A stretch of 64,000 bases of DNA from an uncultured Myxococcales bacterium (lineage in GTDB: Bacteria; Myxococcota_A; UBA9042). A program made the position numbers and the translations under genes. Under the pieces are notes generated by a model. The model worked only from the letters and a program-made list of their open reading frames with translations. It did not search any database and was not told where the DNA came from. Positions 40,039-51,008 of this stretch are shown piece after piece. The stretch spans positions 169,371 to 233,370 of the forward strand of contig CAIMEY010000078.1 of assembly GCA_903840165.1 (NCBI GenBank), in the 5' to 3' direction. The stretch's first letter is position 1, and each line of letters begins with the position of its first letter.

Positions 40039-40917
40039 TTAGGTACGAGGCGCGGCGGCCTCGGGCACGGTGGCAACAGTTGCCAACGTATCGAGGGCCT
40101 GCGGATCTTGCAAAAGCCGCATGACTTCACGGGAAAACAGCGCGGCTTGGGTGCCATCGATGAGGCGATGGTCAAAGGCCACCTGCATCGGTAAGACCGG
40201 CCGAATGACGACTTGGCCATTCTCGGCGACCACTTTGTCGTAGACTTCGCCCAGGAGAAACACACCAATGCTGCGACCGCCCGGAAACAGGGGCGCGAAC
40301 GCGTGGCGCACGCCGAACATCCCTAAGGAAGTCACCATGATAGAACCGAATGGATCGTCCGGGACGCCCAGAAAGCGCAGGTCGATACCCCAATCGTGGT
40401 TGAGGTAGGCGAGAAAACGCAGCAAATACTTGGTCAACAACGGGGGAAAGGCGCCGAGCAGGCCCTTGACACGGGCAAGATCAGGGTCGTCATTGGCGCG
40501 AATCCGTGCGGCTTTCTCGTGCAATTGCTTAGCGATTCCAGCTGTGTCCAGAAGGTCAGCCCGGCGAACGATGACCCCCGAGAGGTCCGCGCCCTGCTGC
40601 TTGGCGGCATCCTGCGAAGGCACGGAAACCTGGCAAAAGACGTCAACATCGCGGCGTTGCCAGATTTTCCCACGACGAATCAGGCAGTTCATGGACGGAT
40701 TGTCGCCCAGGACTTTGGCCAAAGCGCGCACTGCGGCATGGGTCACCGTGAGCTTAAATCCTGTTGTTTCGCGAAGTTGCTGGATGTACGGCTGCAGTAC
40801 CGTGACGTCGACTTCAATCGCACCGTAGATGGTTGGGTCCTTGGGCGGATCCCAAGTCACGGCGGCTAGTTGGCGAAAGGCGGAGACGCTGCTGGGCCGG
40901 AAGTAGCGGTCGGTCAT
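40039..40917 (-). CDS. Stand-alone 2-oxoacid dehydrogenase-type acyltransferase catalytic domain
   Basis: A protein of 292 residues with a textbook GGAGGTGA ribosome site. It matches the C-terminal catalytic domain of E2 acyltransferases (chloramphenicol-acetyltransferase-like fold). It has GAIEVDVTVLQPYI, LTVTHAAVRALAKVL, GSIMVTSLGMFGVRHAFAP and the active-site motif AFDHRLIDGTQAA, with the catalytic His and Asp. There is no lipoyl domain, no E3-binding domain and no E1 gene nearby, so it cannot work as an ordinary pyruvate dehydrogenase E2. It may use free acyl-CoA. It lies 51 bp before the acylase gene on the same strand. Confidence 0.85.
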   Translation of the reverse strand: MTDRYFRPSSVSAFRQLAAVTWDPPKDPTIYGAIEVDVTVLQPYIQQLRETTGFKLTVTHAAVRALAKVLGDNPSMNCLIRRGKIWQRRDVDVFCQVSVPSQDAAKQQGADLSGVIVRRADLLDTAGIAKQLHEKAARIRANDDPDLARVKGLLGAFPPLLTKYLLRFLAYLNHDWGIDLRFLGVPDDPFGSIMVTSLGMFGVRHAFAPLFPGGRSIGVFLLGEVYDKVVAENGQVVIRPVLPMQVAFDHRLIDGTQAALFSREVMRLLQDPQALDTLATVATVPEAAAPRT

Positions 40918-41031
40918 GGCGATTCACCTCCGGCGGCAGTTGTGGCGCAAAGGGGAGACAAAGGCAAGGGGGGACTTGGCACGGCGCCTATGCCGCCTGG
41001 GCAGAATGACACTTTTTACCAATATGTCCAA

Positions 41032-44000
41032 CTACTTACCCCAAGGTGTTTGGGGCGTCGGCGCGGGGGAACTGGGTTGGTCGCCTGCGGCATTGTGGGC
41101 CGGAGGGGCCTGTAAACTGATGCCGGCTCCGGCGGCCTGAATGACCGAATAGCTCCATGAAGTCCATGAACTAGAGTTGATCGCCTTGGCGTCCAAATGG
41201 TCGATGTCTAGCCCCGGTGCGTAGGCCCGCCACAACCGCACATTGAGGGGCTGATTGGGCAAGGGATTGAGCAGAGGTAACGTCGCCAAATTAGGCAGTT
41301 GCACGGTCGTGACGTCGCCTTTGACATAGAGCTCCCAGCGGGTCAGGTAGGACTGGTCCGCTAGGCGCACCAGAGAAAATGATGGCGTTACGCCGGGTTG
41401 TGAGGTCCACTGCAGGACATTGCCCAGGGGCTTGGTATCGGTCGGGGCGGCAAACTGCGCCAGTTGCAGGTAGGGACCAAGCACCATGACGGGCTCGCCG
41501 ACTGCGACTAAACCTCCTGAAAAGTCTGGCAAAATTCCACGCAAGTCGACGCGCAAATCGGCGACGCTGTGGTCGGACACCTGCTGGGGACCATCGACAC
41601 GCAGCCAAGTGCCTTGTGCGCCTACGATATCCAGCGGATAGCCCGCCACCGGGCCCTGCATCGCTAGCAAGGTGCGGGTGGAGCCAGTATCGACCAAGGC
41701 CAGAGATTGCCCATTCCAATGGCCTAGATAGCCACGATCACCCAGGACCCAGACGTCGGTGTCGCTGCGGCCCCAGACGGCGCGCAGGGGCAGCGTCGAG
41801 TAGCTCGACAGCGATTCGTAGACCAGGGGCCCTTGGGCAGTCGGGGTCGCGCGGAGGAATTGTCCTTGGTCGCCGCAGAGATACAGGGTGCCTTGCGGAC
41901 TTTGCCATAGGCCGTGGAGCTGTAAGGCTGGCGTGCCCGTGGTCACGGCGGGGGGCGGCGTCGCTGCGGCCACGGTCCACGGGCCAGCTGTACCAGTCCA
42001 GAAATAGCCGTCAAAATGATAGAGTTGTGCGCGATCATCCAAGGCCCAGACGTCATTGGTCGCCCGGCCCGCGAGGCCAATCGCCGTGCGGCCCAGCGCC
42101 TGCATCCCAGCCTGCCAGCCCAAAGGCGTGCGGCGGACCAGGACGCCATCAGCCCCCGCCGCCCAGCCGTCATTGCCGTCGGGCATAAGCCAAACAGCGT
42201 AGAGATCTCGTTTGGTTGGGCTGGCCTGGACCGTGAAGTCCGTCCCCGTCCACTGGGCAATGCGACCGCCCTGCCCCACAGCGACGCGCACATTGCCACC
42301 CCAAGCGGTCGCGTGCAATTCGCCTACCAAAGCAGACCCTTGTGTGGGCTGGGCGCTGCCTTGGAGCCACTGCGCCGGGCGGTCCAGACCCACCAGATTC
42401 TGACCGGTCGCTTGTGAAACCGTCATGGGGGGCCCACCGACACTATTTGCCAAAGAGCCATAGATTTCATAGCGAATGCCGGCATTGTCGCCCGTGAACA
42501 TCGCTGGGTTGGGCTGCTGGGTGAGAATCAGGGTATCGGTCAGGGCCTTGGTGGACGAATTGCCAATCGGTACATAGCCTTCTGCGCCAAGATCCAGGCC
42601 CGCGGTCACCGAGCGAACGCCGCCGACGCTGTCCGGACCAACCGGGACTTGATCCATGCGCACGCGGAGTTGGCGGTCTAGCGCGATATCGGGGCTAATG
42701 ACGATGCCATTGACCGTCGCGCCGGGCGATACCGCCACATGTCGCGCAAGGCCGAGTGTTTGCGGGACAAACGTTGAGGAATTGAGCTCGACATAGCCGG
42801 CGATGCAGTAGATGGCGATGTCGCCTGGGTCCGTGTCGATGAGGAAGTTGCCGTCGCCACTGAGGGTTCCACCATTGCCGGGAGGCATTGCGCCACCGAA
42901 AATCGACGGAGCCGCTTGGGCACAGCGAATCTGCCGCGCGCCAACCAGCGGCAAACACATCGGCGTCGCCGAGGGCAGAGACAACCCATTGAGGCGACAG
43001 GCATAATTTTGGGGACACTGGGCATCGCTCTGGCAGGGCAACAGGCAGTGTTTCTGCTGCGGCGCATTGGCCGCTTGGGGATTGCTACCGTCCGAGTTGA
43101 CGCCGGGGGTCTGGCTCAAGGTCGGGTCCGCAAGGCCAACGCAAACCTGGCCTTGGCTGCAATCCTCGGTGTCGGCACAGGGCGCGCAAGGGTAGCCAGC
43201 CTCGACATTGGCCGCGCAAGAAGTGCTTGGCAACACAGCGTATTTGTCCGAATCGACCACGGTCCCCGTGACCTTGCCGCTCATGTCAACGCTGGGCGGC
43301 AAATTGCCCCCGGAACCATTGCCACTTTGGGGCACAGGCAGCGCCGTCAGCCGAATCACCACGTTTTCCACCGAGACGGCAACGACCGACCCTGCGGTAT
43401 ATCCCTGTGCAAAAGCATGGACTTGGACCGGACCATGCAGTCCTTGGGCTGCCAGCGTGACTTGACCGCGGTCGTCCGTGACGCCATGCAGGTCCGGCAA
43501 AAGCGGAGCCAAGGTGACCACGGCGCCAGAAATCGGCTTATTGATTGCGCCCTTGACCATCACTGAGACGTTGAGCGCCCCGTCCACGGGCCCGCCCCAA
43601 GTCAGTACGTCGCTGGACACCGGGTCAAAGTACGTGAAGGCGCCGGACAGGGTCGACAGGGTCGCATCATGAAAACTGCCGCGAACATCCACAGTTCCAG
43701 GCTGCCCCTTGGGCGTGCGCGCGCGCAAGAGGCCAGGGTGGACCAGGGTGTCGATCGTCGCCGGGGCGCTGCCAAAGGCCAGGCTGCTCAGTTGGTCCAG
43801 ACCGTCGCCGAGCACATCGACTAGCGTACCGCCAGCCTGACTGCCCGTGGCCGGCAAGACCATCGCTAACCGCGCTTTTAGACTGGCATAATGCAACGCT
43901 CCGTCCAATCGGGCGACCTGACCGTTTGCGAAGTAAACCTGGGCATCGGCCGGCCCCGGGGCGCCCTGAGGGGCCGCGGCGGTCAAGGTTAAGTCCCCAG

Positions 44001-45456
44001 ACTGACTTAAGATTTGTCCAGGCAGCGCGCCAATTTGCACACCGACAACCTTGCTGGCGGGCGCATAGAGCACGTGAATGGTCACGCCAGTACCGCCGGC
44101 GGGGTCCAGCAGCAGCGGCGAAATCGTCTGAATCACAGGGACTTGCGGCAGATAGGTGAAGGCCTGCGTCAAGCTGCCTTGGGCGCCTTGGCCCAGATCG
44201 ACTGCAATATCAACGGTCTTAGGGAAAGGCCCTAGAAGCACGGGGGGCTGCACGCGCAGAGTGGCGCCAACGCCATCCGGACTTAGCTGAGACCATTGAA
44301 GATTGGCCGGTTGACCATTAAGTGTAACCTGGGCGACGGCGAGGTTATTGGCCGTCAGTGCACCGACGACAGCTAAGTCCACGGGTTGCAACTGATTGAC
44401 CGGCTGAGCACTCGGTGCAACCCCAACCAAGGCGAAGGACGGCGACGGCGCTGCAGCCACATAATGATAAGCGCCAAGCAGTGTTGCGTTCCCCTGGGCA
44501 TTGGCATAGACCACATCATAGGCACCCGGCACGGAAGCGGCGGGCGCGGTCACCGTGAGGCGTTTGGCATCGGGCTGGCTGACCGCGATGGTACAATCTA
44601 GGCTAATGCCACCTTGAATCAGCGACACTTTTGCTGCAAATCCAGGTAGTTGCTTACCGATTAGCGCGATGGGCCCACCGCCCTGCAGCGCGCCGACGGC
44701 CGGCTCCACGCCCGTCAGTTGCGGCGGCGCTTGGTACAAAAAGGCGTTCTTGAGCACCGCCGTTCCGTCTATATTGCTTGCAGCCACGCGGACTTTGCCA
44801 GCAACGCCCGGGGGGGTCAGCACGGTCGCGGTGTTGGCATCCTGAACGACGACGTGCAAGGCCAAGCGATCGCCAAAGGCGAAGGTGGTCTGCTCAGAAA
44901 ACCCTGTACCTTCAATGGTTACTGCTGTTCCACCCTGGGCTGGCCCGCTGCTGGGCTGCACAGACGTCACCGTTACTGTCGCAACATAGCGAAAACCATG
45001 GGGTAAGACGGCATCGGGCAGGCCTGGGGCATGCACCGTGACATCGACTTCCCCGGCAGCATGGGGAGGCGCAGTGACCAAGACGTGTTCTGTATCAAGG
45101 ACTTGCACGCTCGTCGCTGAAGCCGCCCCGAAATCGACCGCCGTGGTGGCACCGAGGTCAGAGCCATGAAGCACGACGGCCGTCAAGCCAGCCGTTGGTC
45201 CCTGGGGCGGGTCGGCGTCAAGAAGGAAAATCCCTGAAACAACAGGTAAATCCGCAGAGGGTGCGTCGTCTGTTCCTGGGGCGATGTCGGGCCACGCGGT
45301 TGCGTCCGCTGGCGTCGAGGTCGCCACCGCCACAGGCGCTTGAGACTGGCAGGCGGACAGGACGCTCGATCCCAGGACAAACGCGGCCAACCATGCAGAA
45401 ATACTGCATTTACCCGCCTTTGCGCTAGAACGATTGCCCTGCTCCGCCACGGTCAC
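41032..45456 (-). CDS. Large IPT/TIG-domain lipoprotein with C-terminal propeller
   Basis: A protein of 1474 residues from a GTG. The lipobox is LSAC (Cys36). About six IPT/TIG immunoglobulin-like domains follow (about 55-640), with signatures such as SVQPSSGPAQGGTAVTIEG and MVLPATGSQAGGTLVDVLG. Next come a carboxypeptidase-regulatory-like beta-domain (ISGAVVTLAPLLPDLHGVTD, about 660-735) and a Cys-rich insert (CAPCADTEDCSQGQVC and CQSDAQCPQNYAC). Then there is a region of repeated [A/V]W(L/G)..(D/G)xWxxGxxG motifs (about 1080-1330) that reads as a beta-propeller. It is probably an anchored surface or secreted binding protein; no enzyme motif was seen. Confidence 0.8.
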   Translation of the reverse strand: MTVAEQGNRSSAKAGKCSISAWLAAFVLGSSVLSACQSQAPVAVATSTPADATAWPDIAPGTDDAPSADLPVVSGIFLLDADPPQGPTAGLTAVVLHGSDLGATTAVDFGAASATSVQVLDTEHVLVTAPPHAAGEVDVTVHAPGLPDAVLPHGFRYVATVTVTSVQPSSGPAQGGTAVTIEGTGFSEQTTFAFGDRLALHVVVQDANTATVLTPPGVAGKVRVAASNIDGTAVLKNAFLYQAPPQLTGVEPAVGALQGGGPIALIGKQLPGFAAKVSLIQGGISLDCTIAVSQPDAKRLTVTAPAASVPGAYDVVYANAQGNATLLGAYHYVAAAPSPSFALVGVAPSAQPVNQLQPVDLAVVGALTANNLAVAQVTLNGQPANLQWSQLSPDGVGATLRVQPPVLLGPFPKTVDIAVDLGQGAQGSLTQAFTYLPQVPVIQTISPLLLDPAGGTGVTIHVLYAPASKVVGVQIGALPGQILSQSGDLTLTAAAPQGAPGPADAQVYFANGQVARLDGALHYASLKARLAMVLPATGSQAGGTLVDVLGDGLDQLSSLAFGSAPATIDTLVHPGLLRARTPKGQPGTVDVRGSFHDATLSTLSGAFTYFDPVSSDVLTWGGPVDGALNVSVMVKGAINKPISGAVVTLAPLLPDLHGVTDDRGQVTLAAQGLHGPVQVHAFAQGYTAGSVVAVSVENVVIRLTALPVPQSGNGSGGNLPPSVDMSGKVTGTVVDSDKYAVLPSTSCAANVEAGYPCAPCADTEDCSQGQVCVGLADPTLSQTPGVNSDGSNPQAANAPQQKHCLLPCQSDAQCPQNYACRLNGLSLPSATPMCLPLVGARQIRCAQAAPSIFGGAMPPGNGGTLSGDGNFLIDTDPGDIAIYCIAGYVELNSSTFVPQTLGLARHVAVSPGATVNGIVISPDIALDRQLRVRMDQVPVGPDSVGGVRSVTAGLDLGAEGYVPIGNSSTKALTDTLILTQQPNPAMFTGDNAGIRYEIYGSLANSVGGPPMTVSQATGQNLVGLDRPAQWLQGSAQPTQGSALVGELHATAWGGNVRVAVGQGGRIAQWTGTDFTVQASPTKRDLYAVWLMPDGNDGWAAGADGVLVRRTPLGWQAGMQALGRTAIGLAGRATNDVWALDDRAQLYHFDGYFWTGTAGPWTVAAATPPPAVTTGTPALQLHGLWQSPQGTLYLCGDQGQFLRATPTAQGPLVYESLSSYSTLPLRAVWGRSDTDVWVLGDRGYLGHWNGQSLALVDTGSTRTLLAMQGPVAGYPLDIVGAQGTWLRVDGPQQVSDHSVADLRVDLRGILPDFSGGLVAVGEPVMVLGPYLQLAQFAAPTDTKPLGNVLQWTSQPGVTPSFSLVRLADQSYLTRWELYVKGDVTTVQLPNLATLPLLNPLPNQPLNVRLWRAYAPGLDIDHLDAKAINSSSWTSWSYSVIQAAGAGISLQAPPAHNAAGDQPSSPAPTPQTPWGK

Positions 45457-45524
45457 CTACCCGGCCAAGAGGTCGCTACGGCCCGCTGATCCAGTAAAAC
45501 GGAACAAGATTGTACCGATACGGC

Positions 45525-46688
45525 CTAAACGCCTAGCAGCTTGGTGAGAATCTCGCGCATGATTTCACTGGCACCGCCGCCAATGGTGATGAGGCGCATG
45601 TCCCGAAAAGCACGGCTGATTTCGGCTTCGTCCATGTAGCCCATGCCCCCCCAGAATTGCAGGCAGCGGTCTACGACTTTGTTGGCGACTTCGCCGCAAA
45701 AGAGCTTGCACATGGTGATTTCGCGAAAGGCGTCCTCGCCGCGCACGACCAAATCCACTGCACGATAGCAAAGTTGCCGCCCCGCTTCCAACTCCGTCTC
45801 GAGTTGCACCAGCTGATGGCGTACGGTCTGAAAGCCGGTGAGCGGTTTGCCAAAAGCCTTGCGATCTTGAGCCCATTGGATGGTTTGATCGAGCATCCGC
45901 TGGGCGCCGGCCGTGGCGGTCAGGGCACCGACAAGACGTTCCCCCTGGAAATTCATCATGATGGAGTAGAAGCCCTCGTTCTCACCGCCGAGCAGATTGC
46001 GGACCGGAATGCGGCAATCCTCAAAGGCCAACTCCGCCGTGTCCGAACAGTGGTTGCCCATCTTTTCGAGCTTTCGCGTGACGCGAAAACCCTTGGTATC
46101 TGTTGGAAAAAGCACCAAGGAGATGCCGCCGTGGCCGGGCCCGCCGGTGCGCACAGCCAAGGTGATGAAGTCGGCGCGGGTGCCGTTGGTGATGTAGGTC
46201 TTGGCGCCGTTGATGACGTAGTCGTCGCCCTCGCGGCGGGCGGTGGTGCGGATGCCGGAGACGTCGCTGCCGGCGTCGGGTTCGGTGACGCCTAGGGCGG
46301 CGATGGCATGGCCCTGCACGGCGGGCTTCCAGAAGTTATCCTTATGATAACTATCGCCTATTTCGCCAATCACCGGCGTCGCCATGTCACTTTGCACCAG
46401 CAAGGCCATGGTCAGGCCGGCAAGGCCGCTGTGGACCATCTCCTCGGCGTAGCAAACCGTGTACCACCAGTCTAGGCCAAGACCGCCGTATTGTTCAGGA
46501 ACTCGGATACCCAACAGGCCTAGCTCGGCCGCACGGTCAAACACCTCGCGCGGAAACAGGCGCTGGGCCTCCCACGCGTGGGCATTCGGCAGCAACTCGG
46601 TCTGGCACCATTGCCGAACCGTTTTGCGGAGTTGTTCATGCTCTTCGCCAAATTGCGGGTAGGCCCGCATCCGCTCGGACGCCAACAT
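45525..46688 (-). CDS. Acyl-CoA dehydrogenase (long-chain/isovaleryl type)
   Basis: A flavoenzyme that introduces the alpha-beta double bond in acyl-CoA. I chose the ATG at 46688 (387 residues) because AAGGAG precedes it. The family motifs are ALGVTEPDAGSDVSG (FAD/substrate), TYITNGTRADFI, QWAQDRKAFGKPLTGFQ and LQFWGGMGYMDE. The C-terminal active-site position reads IGGGASEIM, that is Gly where medium-chain enzymes carry the catalytic Glu. The base is instead expected at Glu250 (NFQGERLVGA), the helix-G position used by long-chain and isovaleryl-CoA dehydrogenases. The gene ends about 70 bp before the IPT/TIG gene and starts 96 bp after the thiC stop. Confidence 0.92.
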   Translation of the reverse strand: MLASERMRAYPQFGEEHEQLRKTVRQWCQTELLPNAHAWEAQRLFPREVFDRAAELGLLGIRVPEQYGGLGLDWWYTVCYAEEMVHSGLAGLTMALLVQSDMATPVIGEIGDSYHKDNFWKPAVQGHAIAALGVTEPDAGSDVSGIRTTARREGDDYVINGAKTYITNGTRADFITLAVRTGGPGHGGISLVLFPTDTKGFRVTRKLEKMGNHCSDTAELAFEDCRIPVRNLLGGENEGFYSIMMNFQGERLVGALTATAGAQRMLDQTIQWAQDRKAFGKPLTGFQTVRHQLVQLETELEAGRQLCYRAVDLVVRGEDAFREITMCKLFCGEVANKVVDRCLQFWGGMGYMDEAEISRAFRDMRLITIGGGASEIMREILTKLLGV

Positions 46689-46784
46689 CGGAACTCCTTG
46701 CAGGAACCGTCCATTCGGTTCCGGCCATGGCCGATCGACCTCCCGCTCGCTGCTCGGCAACAAAGCCCGAATCAGCCGCAAAGT

Positions 46785-48581
<1,797 letters not shown>

Positions 48582-48614
48582 TCATTGCGACTGCCCTGCC
48601 AAGGAAGCGACAAC

Positions 48615-48644
48615 CCGACCGGCTGCGAATTGATGCCCGGTCGG
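48615..48644 (-). terminator. Possible terminator after the Ala/Lys/Pro-tailed gene
   Basis: An 8-bp stem (CCGACCGG/CCGGTCGG) with a 14-base loop lies 15 bp past the stop at 48659, followed on the minus strand by GGTTGTCGCTT. It separates that gene from thiC. Confidence 0.4.
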
Positions 48645-48658
48645 TAAACTATTGAGAA

Positions 48659-49243
48659 TTATGCATATTTTCGGCGAGGCGGGCGCGCCTTTGCAGCGTG
48701 GCCGTGGGGCAAGGCTTCGAATGCAGCCATGCCAGCCCCAGCTGCCGCATTGAGCGCCGCGCCACCGGCCTCCACGGCACCTTGGAGCAAATGGCCGTGC
48801 GCCAAGCTGTCGCCCGCGTCTTGGGCAAAGGTTCCAGCCTCGCGGACATGGGCGGTGGATTGGCTGATCTTGCCCTGATGCACCTCGCGTACATTGGCCA
48901 TAATGCTGGTAAAAGAGGCCTGCGACATGCCGATGCCGTCCTGCTGCAGACGGTAATTGACGATGCGCACCAAGGTCGCGTAAAAGCTTGGATCTTTGCG
49001 GGTTTCGCGATCAATCTCGCTGCGCATCGCCTCGGTCAGGTCGGCATTGGCCAAGTGCGGGTCCGCGGCCGCTGCCGAAGCCGCTTTGGGCGCAGCACCG
49101 GGCCGAACGGCCGCCGCACCCTCCGCATACGTCCCGCCCTGGGCCGCACCCGGCTTTGCAGTCTTACCGGCGACGCGGGCGGGCTTGGCAGCGACGTGGG
49201 CGGGCTTGGCTGCCGGCTTAGCTGCGGGACGGTGATCCATCAT
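48659..49243 (-). CDS. Ala/Lys/Pro-tailed protein, unknown
   Basis: A protein of 194 residues with AAGGA before the ATG. The first 60 residues are a low-complexity basic tail (AAKPAAKPAHVAAKPARVAG), like histone-H1-type or AlgP-like tails. A globular, probably helical part follows (ANADLTEAMRSEIDRETRKD, SFYATLVRIVNYRLQQDG). The end is Gly/Ala-rich, then basic (ARPPRRKYA). There is no signal peptide. I do not recognise a family. DNA binding is possible from the tail alone, but this is inference. Confidence 0.6.
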   Translation of the reverse strand: MMDHRPAAKPAAKPAHVAAKPARVAGKTAKPGAAQGGTYAEGAAAVRPGAAPKAASAAAADPHLANADLTEAMRSEIDRETRKDPSFYATLVRIVNYRLQQDGIGMSQASFTSIMANVREVHQGKISQSTAHVREAGTFAQDAGDSLAHGHLLQGAVEAGGAALNAAAGAGMAAFEALPHGHAAKARPPRRKYA

Positions 49244-49368
49244 ATTGAATCCTTAGGAAAATCGCAGGAGGGCGGGGAAGGCCTGGGGGAGGCCTGCGGC
49301 GGGGCGGGCACCTGGGGCAATCTTAGATATCGCGATCGTGGAAGTCTAGGGGCTGGGCGGGCAGGGGG

Positions 49369-49467
49369 CTAGGGATGAGCAGTGACGCAGGTCGGTGGCG
49401 TGCTGGCCGTGGTCGACGTGCAGCTGGCGACAGCCAACCCCATGACAATAAAAATGAGTCTAGACAT
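49369..49467 (-). CDS. Very small lipoprotein (32 residues)
   Basis: The ATG at 49467 has AAGGA 7 bases upstream. The product starts MSRLIFIVMGLAVASC, a complete lipoprotein signal with lipobox VASC (Cys16). The mature part is only 17 residues (CTSTTASTPPTCVTAHP). The size and layout resemble entericidin or lysis-type small lipoproteins, but no family match can be claimed. It lies 62 bp after the DUF4846 gene on the same strand. Confidence 0.55.
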   Translation of the reverse strand: MSRLIFIVMGLAVASCTSTTASTPPTCVTAHP

Positions 49468-49529
49468 CTGGGTTCCTTTGCGGGCGGCTTGGGTGGGTAG
49501 GAAACGCCGCCTCGACTTCCCTCCACCCC

Positions 49530-50378
49530 CTACCAACTCCGCCAATCCTCGCGCGCAAACACGCGCCCACCTGGCGTCTGCAGCGCGGTTGTCCGGATCC
49601 ACGGCGACAACTCCGGCACGGTTGAGTTTGGAATCACATGGAATTGTTGGGCAGGCCGGTCGCTGTGCCCGATAAGCACCAGGCGGTTGCCCTGCGCATC
49701 CTCCGCGGCGTCCACCACCAGCACAGCGTGGCCCGTCCACTCCCCGTGCGCCGGTTGCACAAGAACATCACCAGGTTGCAACGGGGAGTCCGCAGGGGGC
49801 TTCTTCATGTTGCGCGCAATCGAGGTCGTCCCGGCGTACATGAACACCCGCCGCAGGTAGTTGCGAAAGGCGGGCCGGCCAGTTCCGAGCCACGGCAGCC
49901 AGGTGCCGTCGGTCTGGTGAAAGCCGATCTCGCGCTGCCGGCTAGTCGCCCATAAGTACTCGGCACGCAAGCGGATAATGACGTCAGCACATTGCTGCAG
50001 GTCTTGGTTGCCCACATCCAAATCGACTACCGCCACGTGCAAGTCCTGCTGCGGTTTGGCCTTGCCGTTCCACAGCAGGACTGGACTGCCTGCGGGCAGC
50101 ATCGGCAGACCGCGCAGCCAAGCGGCAAAGCTGCCCGATTCTAATGTGATGCGGTGAAAACCGGCAGGCGGCGAGAACGCTTGTTCCAATGTTCGCGCAG
50201 GTTTACGCCCTGTTAGCCACGGATAGTCCGGAGCAACGGTCGTTGCAGCTGGGGGCGCGGTCTTGGCGGGCGTCGGCCTAGCGGGCGCGGTGTCGGGGGC
50301 AGCAACGGCGACAGCCGAGACTGCAGCCACAGTGCCTATCAGTGCGGGCGCAAGGGTCAAAAGAAACCTGGAATTCAT
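49530..50378 (-). CDS. Exported DUF4846-domain protein
   Basis: A protein of 282 residues with GAGGT before the ATG. A Sec signal (LTLAPALIGTVAAVSAVAVAA) and a Pro/Ala/Thr linker come first. Then YPWLTGRKPARTLEQAFSPP, GFHRITLESGSFAAWLRGLP and LDVGNQDLQQCADVIIRLRA match the DUF4846 family as I remember it. GDVLVQPAHGEWTGHAVLVVD near the end is also conserved. The biochemical function is unknown; the His/Asp content in the C-terminal part could suit hydrolysis, which is speculation. It is preceded by one of the CCGCC-CAG promoter elements. Confidence 0.75.
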   Translation of the reverse strand: MNSRFLLTLAPALIGTVAAVSAVAVAAPDTAPARPTPAKTAPPAATTVAPDYPWLTGRKPARTLEQAFSPPAGFHRITLESGSFAAWLRGLPMLPAGSPVLLWNGKAKPQQDLHVAVVDLDVGNQDLQQCADVIIRLRAEYLWATSRQREIGFHQTDGTWLPWLGTGRPAFRNYLRRVFMYAGTTSIARNMKKPPADSPLQPGDVLVQPAHGEWTGHAVLVVDAAEDAQGNRLVLIGHSDRPAQQFHVIPNSTVPELSPWIRTTALQTPGGRVFAREDWRSW

Positions 50379-50444
50379 GGGCTACCTCGTCGCGACGCCC
50401 CAGGCCTCGTTGCCAATTCGGCACGAGCTTTGGCCGGCACGCCG

Positions 50445-50473
50445 ACACTGGGCGGACGCAGGGTCAGCGTCAG
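50445..50473 (-). promoter_or_regulatory. CCGCC-CAG promoter element, copy E (weaker)
   Basis: CTGACG (50468-50473), a 17-bp spacer ending in TCCGCC, and CAGTGT followed by CGG (50445-50450), about 67 bp before the DUF4846 ATG. It shares the spacer end and the CGG extension with copies A-C. Confidence 0.45.
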
Positions 50474-50537
50474 CAGAACTTCGCCCCCGCCATCGGGGCC
50501 CAGGCAATTGCCTATTCTTTCATAAAAATGAAGGGCT

Positions 50538-51008
50538 TCATGACGCTTCGGGCGGCGAGGGCCTCTCGCCAAAACCTTCGCGCCAGCGGTGCGCACAAGC
50601 CGAGCAGTGGTAGTAGGATGGGGCATGTTTGTCCGTACTTTCGCGGCCATCCAGCGTACGCGTGCCCCAGCGCCCGCACTTGGGACAAGCATTGCCGACG
50701 CGTCGGGCCAGCACAAAGAAGACAAGTCCGACCACGACGGCGCCAAGGCCGCCGACGACCAGTAGCGGCTCGGGCGTCGAAGGCCCGAGGGCAACGCCCG
50801 CCAGCATCAGCCCGAACATGATGAGGCCGATGCCCACCAGGACCAACAGGATCGTCAGCAGGGACAGCCCACAACCCGACGTATCATCTGGATAATCCGC
50901 AAAGCCCGCGGCATGACCAGCCTCCGCGGCGAGCGATGCGCAGGTGGGGCAGAGGCGGCCCCCCGTGGAAAGCGGCGTCGCACACTGATTGCAAAAGCGC
51001 TCGGACAT
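50538..51008 (-). CDS. Double zinc-ribbon membrane protein
   Basis: I chose the ATG at 51008 because GGAGA precedes it, giving 156 residues. The N-terminal zinc ribbon is FCNQCATPLSTGGRLCPTC (two CxxC). Two transmembrane helices follow (LSLLTILLVLVGIGLIMFGL and LLVVGGLGAVVVGLVFFVLA). A second, cytoplasmic ribbon-like module is CPKCGRWGTRTLDG..YYHCSACAHRWREGF. The C-terminal module resembles the small gene at 51348. No known family beyond the zinc-ribbon fold. Promoter element A lies 215 bp upstream. Confidence 0.7.
   Translation of the reverse strand: MSERFCNQCATPLSTGGRLCPTCASLAAEAGHAAGFADYPDDTSGCGLSLLTILLVLVGIGLIMFGLMLAGVALGPSTPEPLLVVGGLGAVVVGLVFFVLARRVGNACPKCGRWGTRTLDGRESTDKHAPSYYHCSACAHRWREGFGERPSPPEAS

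Noticed and set aside
41003..41031. Promoter TTGGAC-17-CATTCT before the E2-like gene
   Set aside because: The spacing fits but the -10 is poor, and there is no supporting feature, so it is not listed.
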